In this document: positions 42,742-50,758 of the stretch, in pieces
Layout: every line of letters begins with the position of its first letter
Position numbering within the stretch: the first letter of the stretch is position 1
DNA from: Planktosalinus sp963977065
Lineage (GTDB): Bacteria > Bacteroidota > Bacteroidia > Flavobacteriales > Flavobacteriaceae
DNA: 64,000 nucleotides
Reading direction: 5' to 3'
Assembly (NCBI GenBank): GCA_963977065.1
Contig: CAXBNF010000001.1
Coordinates: 310,001 to 374,000, forward strand
Made by a program: the position numbers and the translations under genes
Notes under the pieces: generated by a model
What the model was told of the DNA's origin: nothing
The model's input: the letters and a program-made list of their open reading frames with translations, nothing else
The model's database searches: none

Positions 42742-43579
42742 AAATATTATTCTAGAAGGACACCACAATAAACCTATTTTAGTTGATGTATTTTTGCCTC
42801 AAAAATCACGTCTAAATAAAACAGTCATTTATTGTCACGGTTTCAAGGGCTTTAAAGATTGGGGAACAAACGATGTTTTAGCAAAACATTTTGTTGAACA
42901 CGGCATCAATTTTCTAAAGTTTAATTTCTCTCACAATGGAGGTACAGTTGATCAACCCATAGATTTTCCTGATTTAGAAGCTTTTGGAAATAATAATTTT
43001 ACCAAAGAACTCGATGACCTGAAATGTGTTATAGATTGGATTGAAAACCAAAATGAGTATGAAAGTTTATCAGCAGAAAATCAATTAACACTTATGGCTC
43101 ACAGCCGCGGAAGTGGCATTATCATTATCAAAGCCAAAGAAGACCCCAGAATTGATAAAGTTATTTCACTGGCAGGGGTTTCAGACTTCAGTGCTCGATT
43201 TATAGACAATGAAACGCTGGAGTACTGGAAAAAAACAGGTGTTATTTATGTTGAAAACAGTCGAACTAAACAGCAAATGCCCCTTTATTATCAACTTGCC
43301 GAGGATGTTTTAAAAAATGCAGATCGCCTGTCTGTTGAAAATGCATCAAAAGCATTAAACAAACCCCATCTGATCATTCACGGCACAAAAGACCCCACTG
43401 TAAACTTAGAAGAAGCAAAAAAGGTTCACCAATGGAGCAAACTAAGCAAGTTGGTAATAATCCAAAATGCTGACCATGTTTTTAATGTAAATCACCCTTG
43501 GAATGAAAGCCATTTACCAAAACAGTTTCAATTAGTGCTCGATAAGAGTTTGGAATTTGTAATGAATAAACAATTTTAA
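42728..43579 (+). CDS. Alpha/beta-hydrolase
   Basis: A 283-residue serine hydrolase. YCHGFKGFKDWGTND holds the oxyanion region, the nucleophile elbow is AHSRGSG, the acid is likely Asp in HGTKDPTV and the base His in NADHVF. It resembles dienelactone-hydrolase or prolyl-oligopeptidase-like esterases; substrate unknown. The ATG at 42728 (MTITKNI) overlaps the addB end by 14 nt. The stop is 1 nt from that of the convergent YheT-like gene. Confidence 0.88.
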   Translation: MTITKNIILEGHHNKPILVDVFLPQKSRLNKTVIYCHGFKGFKDWGTNDVLAKHFVEHGINFLKFNFSHNGGTVDQPIDFPDLEAFGNNNFTKELDDLKCVIDWIENQNEYESLSAENQLTLMAHSRGSGIIIIKAKEDPRIDKVISLAGVSDFSARFIDNETLEYWKKTGVIYVENSRTKQQMPLYYQLAEDVLKNADRLSVENASKALNKPHLIIHGTKDPTVNLEEAKKVHQWSKLSKLVIIQNADHVFNVNHPWNESHLPKQFQLVLDKSLEFVMNKQF

Positions 43580-43580
43580 A

Positions 43581-44540
43581 TTAATTATTTTCAGCAAATT
43601 CAATAACCCTTTGCTCATTATAATATATATTGTTTTTATTGTAAAACCCAACGTGACCACCATACTTAGGAATTTCCAGAAAAATGTTATTCTGTATTTC
43701 TGCTAGTTCAATCGGGAAACACACGGGTGATAAAAAACTGTCATTTTGGGCTTGAAGCAATAATACAGGAATCTTAATTTTGGGCAAAAACGGTAAGCTA
43801 CTGTTTTTTTCATAATAATCATAAGCATCTGCAAAACCGTGCGCTTTTGATGTATAGACATTATCAAAATCCAGAAGTGACTTAATCTTTTTTAAATCTT
43901 CTCTTGAGGCTTGATCTGGAAACAGCTTTGCTTTTTCTTTAAAACTCTTTTTTAGACCTATTAAAAAATAAGTGCTATAAATCAAATTATGTCTTTTATT
44001 GAGTTCGTTAAGAGATTTTTCCAAAGATAGCGGAGTTGAGACAGCAACTCCTTTTTTGATTTCGTTTGGAATTGATTTCTGTTCACCCAAATACTTAAGC
44101 ATTAAATTACCTCCAAGACTAAAACCGTTTAATACAATTTTATCATAACAATCCTTTTCTAAAATATGTGTGATGACTTCCTCAAGATCATCAGTTGTGC
44201 CGGCTGTATATGACCTAAAAAGTCTGTTTGGTTCACCGCTACAACCTCTAAAGTTTACTGCAACAGTATCCCATCCATTTTTGTTTGAATGACTGGCAGC
44301 CCCTATAATATAGGTTCGCTGGGCATTTCCTTCCAAACCGTGTAGCAGAACAATCAGTTTATTTGAAGGTTTTTTGCTGTAACTCCAGTCCAAATCCATA
44401 AAATCACCATCAGCTAATGTGAGTCGTTCCCTACTTTGCTTTACTCGAGGTACAACCCGCAGTTTTGAAGAATAAATAGTTGAAAAGTGCCCGTTTTGTA
44501 ACAGAATTGGAGGCTTATATGAAGGGCGAATAACCGGCAT
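43581..44540 (-). CDS. YheT-family alpha/beta-hydrolase
   Basis: A 319-residue hydrolase of the YheT/ABHD family. Family features are LLHGLEGNAQRTYI, NFRGCSGEPN, the nucleophile GFSLGGNLMLKYLG, and the late His in YGGHVGF. Substrate unknown; family members act as esterases or lipases. It is divergent from the thioesterase gene with promoter-like elements between. Confidence 0.9.
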   Translation of the reverse strand: MPVIRPSYKPPILLQNGHFSTIYSSKLRVVPRVKQSRERLTLADGDFMDLDWSYSKKPSNKLIVLLHGLEGNAQRTYIIGAASHSNKNGWDTVAVNFRGCSGEPNRLFRSYTAGTTDDLEEVITHILEKDCYDKIVLNGFSLGGNLMLKYLGEQKSIPNEIKKGVAVSTPLSLEKSLNELNKRHNLIYSTYFLIGLKKSFKEKAKLFPDQASREDLKKIKSLLDFDNVYTSKAHGFADAYDYYEKNSSLPFLPKIKIPVLLLQAQNDSFLSPVCFPIELAEIQNNIFLEIPKYGGHVGFYNKNNIYYNEQRVIEFAENN

Positions 44541-44560
44541 AAATCTAAAGCTAATTTAAT

Positions 44561-44568
44561 CAAAATTA
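44561..44568 (-). promoter_or_regulatory. -7 box (TAATTTTG) of the YheT-like gene
   Basis: Matches TAnnTTTG on the minus strand, 20 nt before the ATG. Confidence 0.4.
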
Positions 44569-44592
44569 CTATGCACGCACAGTAAAAATGTG

Positions 44593-44600
44593 TAAGTTTG
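44593..44600 (+). promoter_or_regulatory. -7 box (TAAGTTTG) of the thioesterase gene
   Basis: Matches TAnnTTTG, 15 nt before the ATG at 44616; forms a divergent pair with the box at 44561-44568. Confidence 0.4.
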
Positions 44601-44615
44601 TAAAAAATTAGTGCA

Positions 44616-45092
44616 ATGTACACCAAAGAATTTGAAATTAGATGGAGTGACATCGATGCAAACAGACATCTTGCAAACAGTGCCTATATAAATTTTATGA
44701 GCCATACTCGAATGGGCTTTTTTATGGAAAACGGCATGGGACAGCAAGAAATGTTACGATACAACATTGGCCCTGTTGTTTTCTATGAACATATATATTA
44801 TTTTAAAGAGGTTTTTGTTGGGAAACCCATAACTGTTTCACTAGAATTAAAAGGCCTCTCAGAAGACGGAATGTATTTTGAGTTTGTTCATAATTTATAT
44901 GACTCTCATGGGAAAAACATCGCTAGTTGTGAAATTATGGGCGGAATAATAGATATGAAAGAAAGAAAACTCACCAGTTTACCTTCAGAACTTTTAAGTC
45001 GTTTAAGTAAAATTGAAAAAACGTCAGATTTTAAAGTGCTTACTAAAGAGGATACAAGAAAGTTTGACAGAAAACCCAAACACTTAAGCTAA
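44616..45092 (+). CDS. Hotdog-fold acyl-CoA thioesterase (4-HBT family)
   Basis: A 158-residue single hotdog domain. RWSDIDANRHLANSAYINF is the 4-hydroxybenzoyl-CoA thioesterase signature with the catalytic Asp. It probably hydrolyses acyl-CoA esters; the acyl group is unknown. Its 3' end overlaps the convergent EamA transporter by 9 nt. Confidence 0.9.
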   Translation: MYTKEFEIRWSDIDANRHLANSAYINFMSHTRMGFFMENGMGQQEMLRYNIGPVVFYEHIYYFKEVFVGKPITVSLELKGLSEDGMYFEFVHNLYDSHGKNIASCEIMGGIIDMKERKLTSLPSELLSRLSKIEKTSDFKVLTKEDTRKFDRKPKHLS

Positions 45093-45977
45093 AACTTTTG
45101 GCTTTCGGGAACTCATATAAACACCCGTAAATATTAGAATTGCCGCAAAAATTCTGATGGGGGTTAAAAAATCGGCGCCAATAATTACTGCAAACAAAAC
45201 CGCTATTACAGGTTGTAAATAGATAAATGCACCAATAGTAGAGGCTTTCAATTGCCGCAAAGCATAAATGTTAAATAAATAAGTGAGCACTGTTGTACCA
45301 ATCACCACAAATCCCATTTTCAAAATCACATCAATAGGCAATTGAGACCATTCAACTTTTACAAATTCGGTGTAGCCAACCGGCAGATTGATAAAAAAGG
45401 CAAATAAAAACAACCATTTCATTAATGTAATTGAGCTGTATTTTGCTGTCAAGGGTTTTACCAATATCAAATAAATGGAATAGGCGATTGCATTAATAAT
45501 AAACAGTAAATTTCCCAAAGGGATATTTGGTGCATTAAACTGCTCCTTTTCACCAAAGAGAACCAATGCGAGTCCGCCGGCAAGTCCAATAACAATTCCT
45601 GTGGTTTTGAGAAGTGTAATCTTTTCTTTTATGATAATGGCTGAAAGAACAAGCAATAAAACAGGTGAAAGCGTTATAATAACAGAACTGTTAATGGGAG
45701 TAGAAAGACTAAGCCCCTTAAAAAACATCAACATATTGATGGACATACCAAAAAGAGCACAAAAAAAGAGTCGTTTCCAATCTTTAGAATCAATTTTTTC
45801 AGAGGGATAAGCCAGCGAGATTATCCAAAATAAAAGGGCTGCACCGCTTACGCGTAAAACGATAAAACCATAAGGTTCTATAAAGTGTGGCATGATGCCT
45901 TTTGCAATGCTGTGATTAATACCATAAATGGTACTTGCAGCAGTAGCGGCCAGAAGCGCAAGGCTGCGACTATTCAT
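45084..45977 (-). CDS. EamA/DMT-family transporter
   Basis: A 297-residue integral membrane protein with about ten predicted helices in two homologous EamA halves (first half with SIAKGIMPHFIEPYGFIVLRV, second with YLFNIYALRQLKASTIGAFIYLQPVIA). It is a drug/metabolite exporter family member; the substrate is unknown. It overlaps the upstream ArsC-like gene by 8 nt, suggesting co-translation. Confidence 0.92.
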   Translation of the reverse strand: MNSRSLALLAATAASTIYGINHSIAKGIMPHFIEPYGFIVLRVSGAALLFWIISLAYPSEKIDSKDWKRLFFCALFGMSINMLMFFKGLSLSTPINSSVIITLSPVLLLVLSAIIIKEKITLLKTTGIVIGLAGGLALVLFGEKEQFNAPNIPLGNLLFIINAIAYSIYLILVKPLTAKYSSITLMKWLFLFAFFINLPVGYTEFVKVEWSQLPIDVILKMGFVVIGTTVLTYLFNIYALRQLKASTIGAFIYLQPVIAVLFAVIIGADFLTPIRIFAAILIFTGVYMSSRKPKVLA

Positions 45978-46326
45978 TAACAGCTATTTTTGCATCCGCA
46001 ATCGTTTTGGAAGCATTGCCAATAAAGATCTCGTTTTTGTAAACAAGTACAGGTCTTTTTAAAAATGTGTAATGTTCAAGCAACAATTCTTTTAAGTCAT
46101 TTTCAGTTAGATTTTTGTTCTTTAATCCTCGCTCTTTATAAAGCTGTGCTCTTTTGCTAAAAAGGGCTTCATAGCTTCCTGCTAGTTGTTTTAAATGTTC
46201 AATTTGCTTTTTGGTTAGGGGATTCGTTTTTATGTCTTGCAATTGGATAGTTTCGGGAAGATTTATTTCCTTTAAAATACGTTTACAAGTACTGCAACTG
46301 GATAGATAGTAAAATGTATTCATCAT
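45970..46326 (-). CDS. ArsC/Spx-family thioredoxin-fold protein
   Basis: A 118-residue protein with SSCSTCKR at residues 9-16, the CxxC of the ArsC/Spx/YffB family, followed by LQDIKTNPLTKKQIEHL and later FLKRPVLVYKNEIFIG, which supplies the typical RP-V cis-proline loop. It is likely a glutaredoxin-like reductase; a real arsenate reductase role is uncertain without other ars genes. Start could also be the second Met. Confidence 0.88.
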   Translation of the reverse strand: MMNTFYYLSSCSTCKRILKEINLPETIQLQDIKTNPLTKKQIEHLKQLAGSYEALFSKRAQLYKERGLKNKNLTENDLKELLLEHYTFLKRPVLVYKNEIFIGNASKTIADAKIAVNE

Positions 46327-46368
46327 TTAAATATAAATTGAAAATGTGAAAATTCAAAACCAGAATTT

Positions 46369-47115
46369 TTATAGAAACTCTTCAATCTCGGTTAATGGTA
46401 TAGTTAAAATAATGGGACCTTCAGCATAACTTGCAATATCATATTGATTATAATGTAAAATCAATTCGGTTTCAGTAAATCCAATATTTTCAGGCAAATG
46501 AAATTGATCATTTTCAAACCAAAACCCCGATGAATTTATTGAGCGGTCTTGAGGAACCTGATAGCGTTCTCTGAATTTATTTTCGCTAAAGCGAATGAGC
46601 CCCTCAATATCATTAAACAAACTATCTTGTTGAAGCAGCTCTCCTGTGTTGGCATCAAAGTTCAAAAACTGTGTTCCTGAATAACCGTGTGCCCCTCCTG
46701 TAAACAAATAATAGTTAAGTTCTAGGGAAACAAACTCTTCAGACTGAAAAGAAACCTGCATAAAAGTGTCAACGTCGTAGGTCACAAAATTATTTCCAAA
46801 TTCGGCTATAACTTTGTTATAATCCTCAATAAAAAAAACAAGTGCATCTTCAATCGTTGAGAAGTCAGAAGTCCCTTCTTCATTGGGGGCAATTTTACTG
46901 GCAACACGCTCAAGAATTTGTTTGTTTATCACACCCGATTTGGCATCATTTTCAATGGCTTGAACATAGTGAACTTTTATTGTTGGGCAGTTTTCTGTTT
47001 CACAAACCTCCATTTTATTTTGGGTGATTGTAACTTCTTCAAACTGTAAGGGTTTCTCAAAAGAACAACTACTTGCAAGGATTAAAGCAAGTAGCAGGGG
47101 GAAAATTTTATTCAT
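46369..47115 (-). CDS. DUF4163/DUF3298 lipoprotein (RsiV-like)
   Basis: A 248-residue lipoprotein: lipobox LASSC, then a DUF4163 N-terminal part and a DUF3298 C-terminal part, seen in VSLELNYYLFTGGAHGYSGTQFLNFD and ILHYNQYDIASYAEGPIILTIP. This pair of domains also forms the extracytoplasmic part of RsiV and binds glycan in some proteins. No sigma-factor gene is adjacent, so an anti-sigma role is not indicated. Confidence 0.87.
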   Translation of the reverse strand: MNKIFPLLLALILASSCSFEKPLQFEEVTITQNKMEVCETENCPTIKVHYVQAIENDAKSGVINKQILERVASKIAPNEEGTSDFSTIEDALVFFIEDYNKVIAEFGNNFVTYDVDTFMQVSFQSEEFVSLELNYYLFTGGAHGYSGTQFLNFDANTGELLQQDSLFNDIEGLIRFSENKFRERYQVPQDRSINSSGFWFENDQFHLPENIGFTETELILHYNQYDIASYAEGPIILTIPLTEIEEFL

Positions 47116-47179
47116 ACATGCAACTTGTTAAACAGTGGCTAAAGATACAGTTTGATTTAAAATTGACCGAATATTCGCT

Positions 47180-47187
47180 TACATTTG
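47180..47187 (+). promoter_or_regulatory. -7 box (TACATTTG) of the PLP sulfur-amino-acid enzyme gene
   Basis: Matches TAnnTTTG within CTTACATTTG, the same extended form as upstream of the lipoproteins at 8830 and 11726. It lies 29 nt before the ATG. Confidence 0.45.
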
Positions 47188-47216
47188 TGTAAGTTTTTAC
47201 AAACTAAATTAGTCAT

Positions 47217-48359
47217 ATGAAGTTCAATACCAAAACAATTCATGGCGGACAGCATAATGTAGATCCTGCTTATGGTTCTGTTATGCCTCCCATCTACCAA
47301 ACTAGCACTTATTCACAATCTACTCCCGGAGGACATAAAGGATATGAATACTCCCGAAGTGGTAATCCCACAAGGGCAGCACTTGAAAAATCACTTGCAA
47401 GTATTGAAAATGGGAAGCACGGTTTGGCTTTTGGATCGGGCCTTGCAGCCATTGATGCAGTTATAAAATTATTACAACCGGGAGATGAGGTGGTTTCAAC
47501 AAACGACCTTTATGGAGGAAGTTACCGTCTTTTTAAAAATATATTTGAAAAATTTGGAATAAAATTTCATTTTATCGGAATGAAGGATGCCTCAAAAATT
47601 GAAAACTATATCAATGAAAACACCAAGCTTCTTTGGGTAGAAACCCCCACAAATCCAATGATGAACATTATTGATATCAAATCTTGTTCATCCATTGCTA
47701 AAAGTCACAATATTCTACTTGCTGTTGATAATACTTTTGCGACTCCTTATTTACAACAACCTCTAGATTTGGGCGCAGACATTGTTATGCACTCTGCAAC
47801 AAAATATCTCGGAGGTCACAGTGATGTAGTAATGGGTGCTTTGGTTGTAAATGACACAACTTTAGCTGAGAAATTATCCTTCATTCAAAATGCAAGTGGT
47901 GCCGTTTGTGGGCCTCAGGACAGCTTTTTAGTTTTAAGAGGCATTAAAACCTTGCATATTAGAATGCAACGTCATTGTGAAAATGGAAAAGTCATTGCAA
48001 ATTTCTTGTCTTCTCACGCCAAAATTGAAAAAGTGTATTGGCCGGGACTGCCCACTCATCCCAATCATGAAATTGCCAAGCAACAAATGAATGATTTTGG
48101 GGGTATGATTTCGTTCACTACAAAAGGCAATTTGATGGCCGACGCGATTAAAGTTGTTGAAAATCTAAAACTATTTACCTTAGCTGAATCTCTTGGAGGT
48201 GTTGAATCTCTTGCCGGTCATCCCGCGAGTATGACGCATGCCTCTATACCTAAAGAAGAAAGAGAAAAAACAGGCGTTCTTGATTCCCTGATTCGTTTAA
48301 GTGTTGGAATAGAAGACGTTGACGATCTTATTGATGATTTAGATCAAGCTTTAGGTTAA
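47217..48359 (+). CDS. Cystathionine gamma-synthase/lyase family PLP enzyme
   Basis: A 380-residue Cys/Met-metabolism PLP enzyme. Markers are YEYSRSGNPTRAALE, AFGSGLAAIDAV, WVETPTNP, the PLP lysine in MHSATKYLGGHSDVVMG, and SLGGVESLAGHPASMTH. Family members are MetB, MetC, or cystathionine gamma-lyase; EYSRSGNPTR and SLGGVESL favour gamma-synthase/gamma-lyase, but I cannot decide. Its stop overlaps the convergent gene by 4 nt. Confidence 0.93.
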   Translation: MKFNTKTIHGGQHNVDPAYGSVMPPIYQTSTYSQSTPGGHKGYEYSRSGNPTRAALEKSLASIENGKHGLAFGSGLAAIDAVIKLLQPGDEVVSTNDLYGGSYRLFKNIFEKFGIKFHFIGMKDASKIENYINENTKLLWVETPTNPMMNIIDIKSCSSIAKSHNILLAVDNTFATPYLQQPLDLGADIVMHSATKYLGGHSDVVMGALVVNDTTLAEKLSFIQNASGAVCGPQDSFLVLRGIKTLHIRMQRHCENGKVIANFLSSHAKIEKVYWPGLPTHPNHEIAKQQMNDFGGMISFTTKGNLMADAIKVVENLKLFTLAESLGGVESLAGHPASMTHASIPKEEREKTGVLDSLIRLSVGIEDVDDLIDDLDQALG

Positions 48360-49138
48360 TCCAAATAGAGAATATAACCCACATTGAGCCAGTAAATCCA
48401 GTCATTTGCTTTGTTTTCCGGCACGTCTGGATTTAGACCATCTACCCAGTTTGAAAAGTAATGCTGCCAGCGTCCATCAAGCATGAGGTCGCTCATGGGC
48501 GATAACTTATACCTAAAACCTAAACTCCATACAACAGACCAGGTAGAGCCGGGTGAATTTGAAGTGGCTCCAACATATTTATCAGGAACATCCAAGGGAG
48601 AGTTTACATTTTGGCCTCCGAAGGTTGTTGATGCTTCCGGACTAAAATTCACCCAGTGAAAGCCAAAGCTAACAAAAGGCGCAATTTTATACCTTCCTGC
48701 AACAAAATCTCTGACACTTAAAGGGAAATATTCAAGTTGTGACCCAATATCAAAAACAGTGGTTGAACCTTGCATCCCTCTCAATTGATTTGCAGTGAGT
48801 GATGTTCTGGAGGGATCAACCCATTTTCCAAAATGTTCAAATTGAGTTTTGTGAAGGGAAATCTCATTTCTTAATTTAAAATGGTCATTAAAATAAGTAT
48901 CTCTTGTATAACAATTACAATCTGCGCGGTAGGCAAAATTCAAATAATGGATTAATCCAACTCCATAGCCCACATTTTTCATGTTGGTTTCAATATCATT
49001 ACGCTGGCCGTAATCAGAATAAAAAACTACAGGACCGGCTATAATACCAATCTCGTGAGAAAAACCAAATTGAGAAAAAGACTCAGAATGAGTGAAAGCT
49101 GAAAGTAAAAATACCAGAAGAAAGTATTTGGTTTTCAT
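48356..49138 (-). CDS. Predicted outer-membrane protein (THC0290_0291-like)
   Basis: A 260-residue exported protein: signal peptide with cleavage near SFSQ, then alternating hydrophobic strands ending in aromatic-rich WIYWLNVGYILYLD. The family is likely the flavobacterial THC0290_0291 group found beside gdhA; such genes are sometimes mislabelled glutamate dehydrogenase because of that. The ATG at 49138 gives a clean signal peptide; an upstream start adds eight residues. Function unknown. Confidence 0.72.
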   Translation of the reverse strand: MKTKYFLLVFLLSAFTHSESFSQFGFSHEIGIIAGPVVFYSDYGQRNDIETNMKNVGYGVGLIHYLNFAYRADCNCYTRDTYFNDHFKLRNEISLHKTQFEHFGKWVDPSRTSLTANQLRGMQGSTTVFDIGSQLEYFPLSVRDFVAGRYKIAPFVSFGFHWVNFSPEASTTFGGQNVNSPLDVPDKYVGATSNSPGSTWSVVWSLGFRYKLSPMSDLMLDGRWQHYFSNWVDGLNPDVPENKANDWIYWLNVGYILYLD

Positions 49139-49252
49139 AATGAAAATGGTTATTTGAGACAAGACAAATATATAAAAACAAATTTAAGTTGAAAGTTAAT
49201 TAAAATATTAGTATTTATGACTTGAATCAAAAACAAATAATTTCTTTTACTT

Positions 49253-49260
49253 TATATTTG
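49253..49260 (+). promoter_or_regulatory. -7 box (TATATTTG) of gdhA
   Basis: Matches TAnnTTTG, 38 nt before the gdhA ATG. No consensus -33 box at 19-21 nt. Confidence 0.45.
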
Positions 49261-49298
49261 TACTCAATAACGAAAACGTTTACGTAAAATTATCAAAA

Positions 49299-50642
49299 AT
49301 GACAGAAAGTATACAAAACTTTGTTGCTCAGGTTGAAAAATCAAACCCAAATGAGCCTGAATTTTTGCAAGCCGTCAAGGAAGTTGCAGAAACAGTAATG
49401 CCTTTTATAGAAGAAAACAAAAAATATCAGGGACACAAGCTATTAGAGCGCATGGTTGAGCCAGAGCGCGTGATTATTTTTAGAGTACCCTGGACCACAG
49501 ATAGTGGAGAGATAATGATCAACAAAGGATATCGTGTGCAGTTTAACTCTGCAATAGGTCCATACAAAGGGGGAATGCGTTTTCATCCTTCAGTAAATCT
49601 AAGTGTATTGAAATTCCTAGGCTTTGAGCAAACGTTTAAAAATGCCCTCACTACTCTGCCAATGGGTGGTGGAAAAGGAGGTTCAGATTTTGACCCTAAA
49701 GGAAAATCTGATGCAGAGGTAATGCGTTTCTGTCAAAGCTTAATGACAGAATTAAGTAAATATATTGGCCCAGATACTGATGTTCCCGCAGGAGATATTG
49801 GAGTTGGAGCAAGAGAAATTGGCTATATGTTTGGTCAGTACAAAAGATTAAGAGATGAGTTTACAGGAGTTTTAACAGGCAAAGGATTTTCTTATGGAGG
49901 CTCTTTGATGCGTCCTGAAGCTACCGGTTACGGAAATGTTTACTTTGCCCAAAGTATGCTTAATACTAGAGGAGAAAGCTTTAAGGGTAAAACAGTTGCT
50001 ATTTCAGGCTCTGGAAATGTAGCACAATATGCCGCTGAAAAAGCAACTCAACTTGGCGGAAAAGTAATTACACTTTCAGATTCAGGTGGATATATTCTTG
50101 ATAATGAAGGTATTGACGCTCAAAAGCTTGCTTACGTTATGGAGCTTAAAAATGTAAAGAGAGCCAGAATCAGTGAATATGTTAACAAATATTCAAATGC
50201 AAAATACTTTGAAGGGGAAAGACCCTGGGGAGAAAAGTGTGATATAGCGATGCCTTGTGCCACTCAAAATGAACTTAATGAAGAGGATGCAAAAACGCTA
50301 ATAGCCAATGGCTGTATCTGTGTAGGTGAAGGAGCAAATATGCCTTCAACTCCAGAAGCCATAGAGGTTTTTCTAAAAGAAAAAATCCTCTTCTCACCAG
50401 GAAAAGCTTCAAATGCTGGTGGTGTTTCTACCTCAGGGTTAGAAATGTCACAAAACTCTATGCGTTACAACTGGACAGCTGAAGAAGTGGATGAAAAACT
50501 CTTTAAAATTATGGGAGATATTCATGATGCCTGTGTAAAATATGGAAAGCAAAAAGATGGCTTTGTTGATTATGTGAGAGGAGCAAATGTCGCAGGGTTT
50601 GTAAAAGTAGCTGATGCTATGATTGCTCAGGGAGTTGTATAG
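49299..50642 (+). CDS. gdhA: NADP-specific glutamate dehydrogenase
   Basis: A 447-residue enzyme making glutamate from 2-oxoglutarate and ammonium. PMGGGKGGSDFDPKGKSDAE carries the catalytic Lys region; GPDTDVPAGDIGVGAREIGYMFGQYK is the hexameric NADP-type signature; the Rossmann motif is ISGSGNVAQYAAE. Length and motifs are standard. It is followed by a strong terminator and is monocistronic. Confidence 0.97.
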   Translation: MTESIQNFVAQVEKSNPNEPEFLQAVKEVAETVMPFIEENKKYQGHKLLERMVEPERVIIFRVPWTTDSGEIMINKGYRVQFNSAIGPYKGGMRFHPSVNLSVLKFLGFEQTFKNALTTLPMGGGKGGSDFDPKGKSDAEVMRFCQSLMTELSKYIGPDTDVPAGDIGVGAREIGYMFGQYKRLRDEFTGVLTGKGFSYGGSLMRPEATGYGNVYFAQSMLNTRGESFKGKTVAISGSGNVAQYAAEKATQLGGKVITLSDSGGYILDNEGIDAQKLAYVMELKNVKRARISEYVNKYSNAKYFEGERPWGEKCDIAMPCATQNELNEEDAKTLIANGCICVGEGANMPSTPEAIEVFLKEKILFSPGKASNAGGVSTSGLEMSQNSMRYNWTAEEVDEKLFKIMGDIHDACVKYGKQKDGFVDYVRGANVAGFVKVADAMIAQGVV

Positions 50643-50661
50643 TATTAATTTTTTTTATTTA

Positions 50662-50699
50662 AAACCACTCACCAATTTTGTGAGTGGTTTTTTGTTTTT
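50662..50699 (+). terminator. Intrinsic terminator after gdhA
   Basis: AAACCACTCAC and GTGAGTGGTTT form an 11-bp stem around CAATTTT, followed by TTTGTTTTT. It begins 20 nt after the stop. Confidence 0.93.
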
Positions 50700-50758
50700 A
50701 AACCTGCAATATTTTTCTTTTTAATCTGTTAAATAAGCTGTTAGATTATTTTCTTTTC

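Noticed and set aside
45970..46326. Arsenate reductase of an arsenic-resistance operon
   Set aside because: The thioredoxin-like CxxC protein has no arsR, arsB or acr3 neighbours; a general Spx/ArsC-fold reductase is the safer call.
46369..47115. Anti-sigma factor RsiV
   Set aside because: The DUF4163/DUF3298 domains match, but there is no cytoplasmic anti-sigma segment, it is a lipoprotein, and no sigma-factor gene is adjacent.
48356..49138. Second glutamate dehydrogenase next to gdhA
   Set aside because: The sequence has a signal peptide and barrel-like strands and none of the dehydrogenase motifs; only proximity to gdhA suggests such a label.
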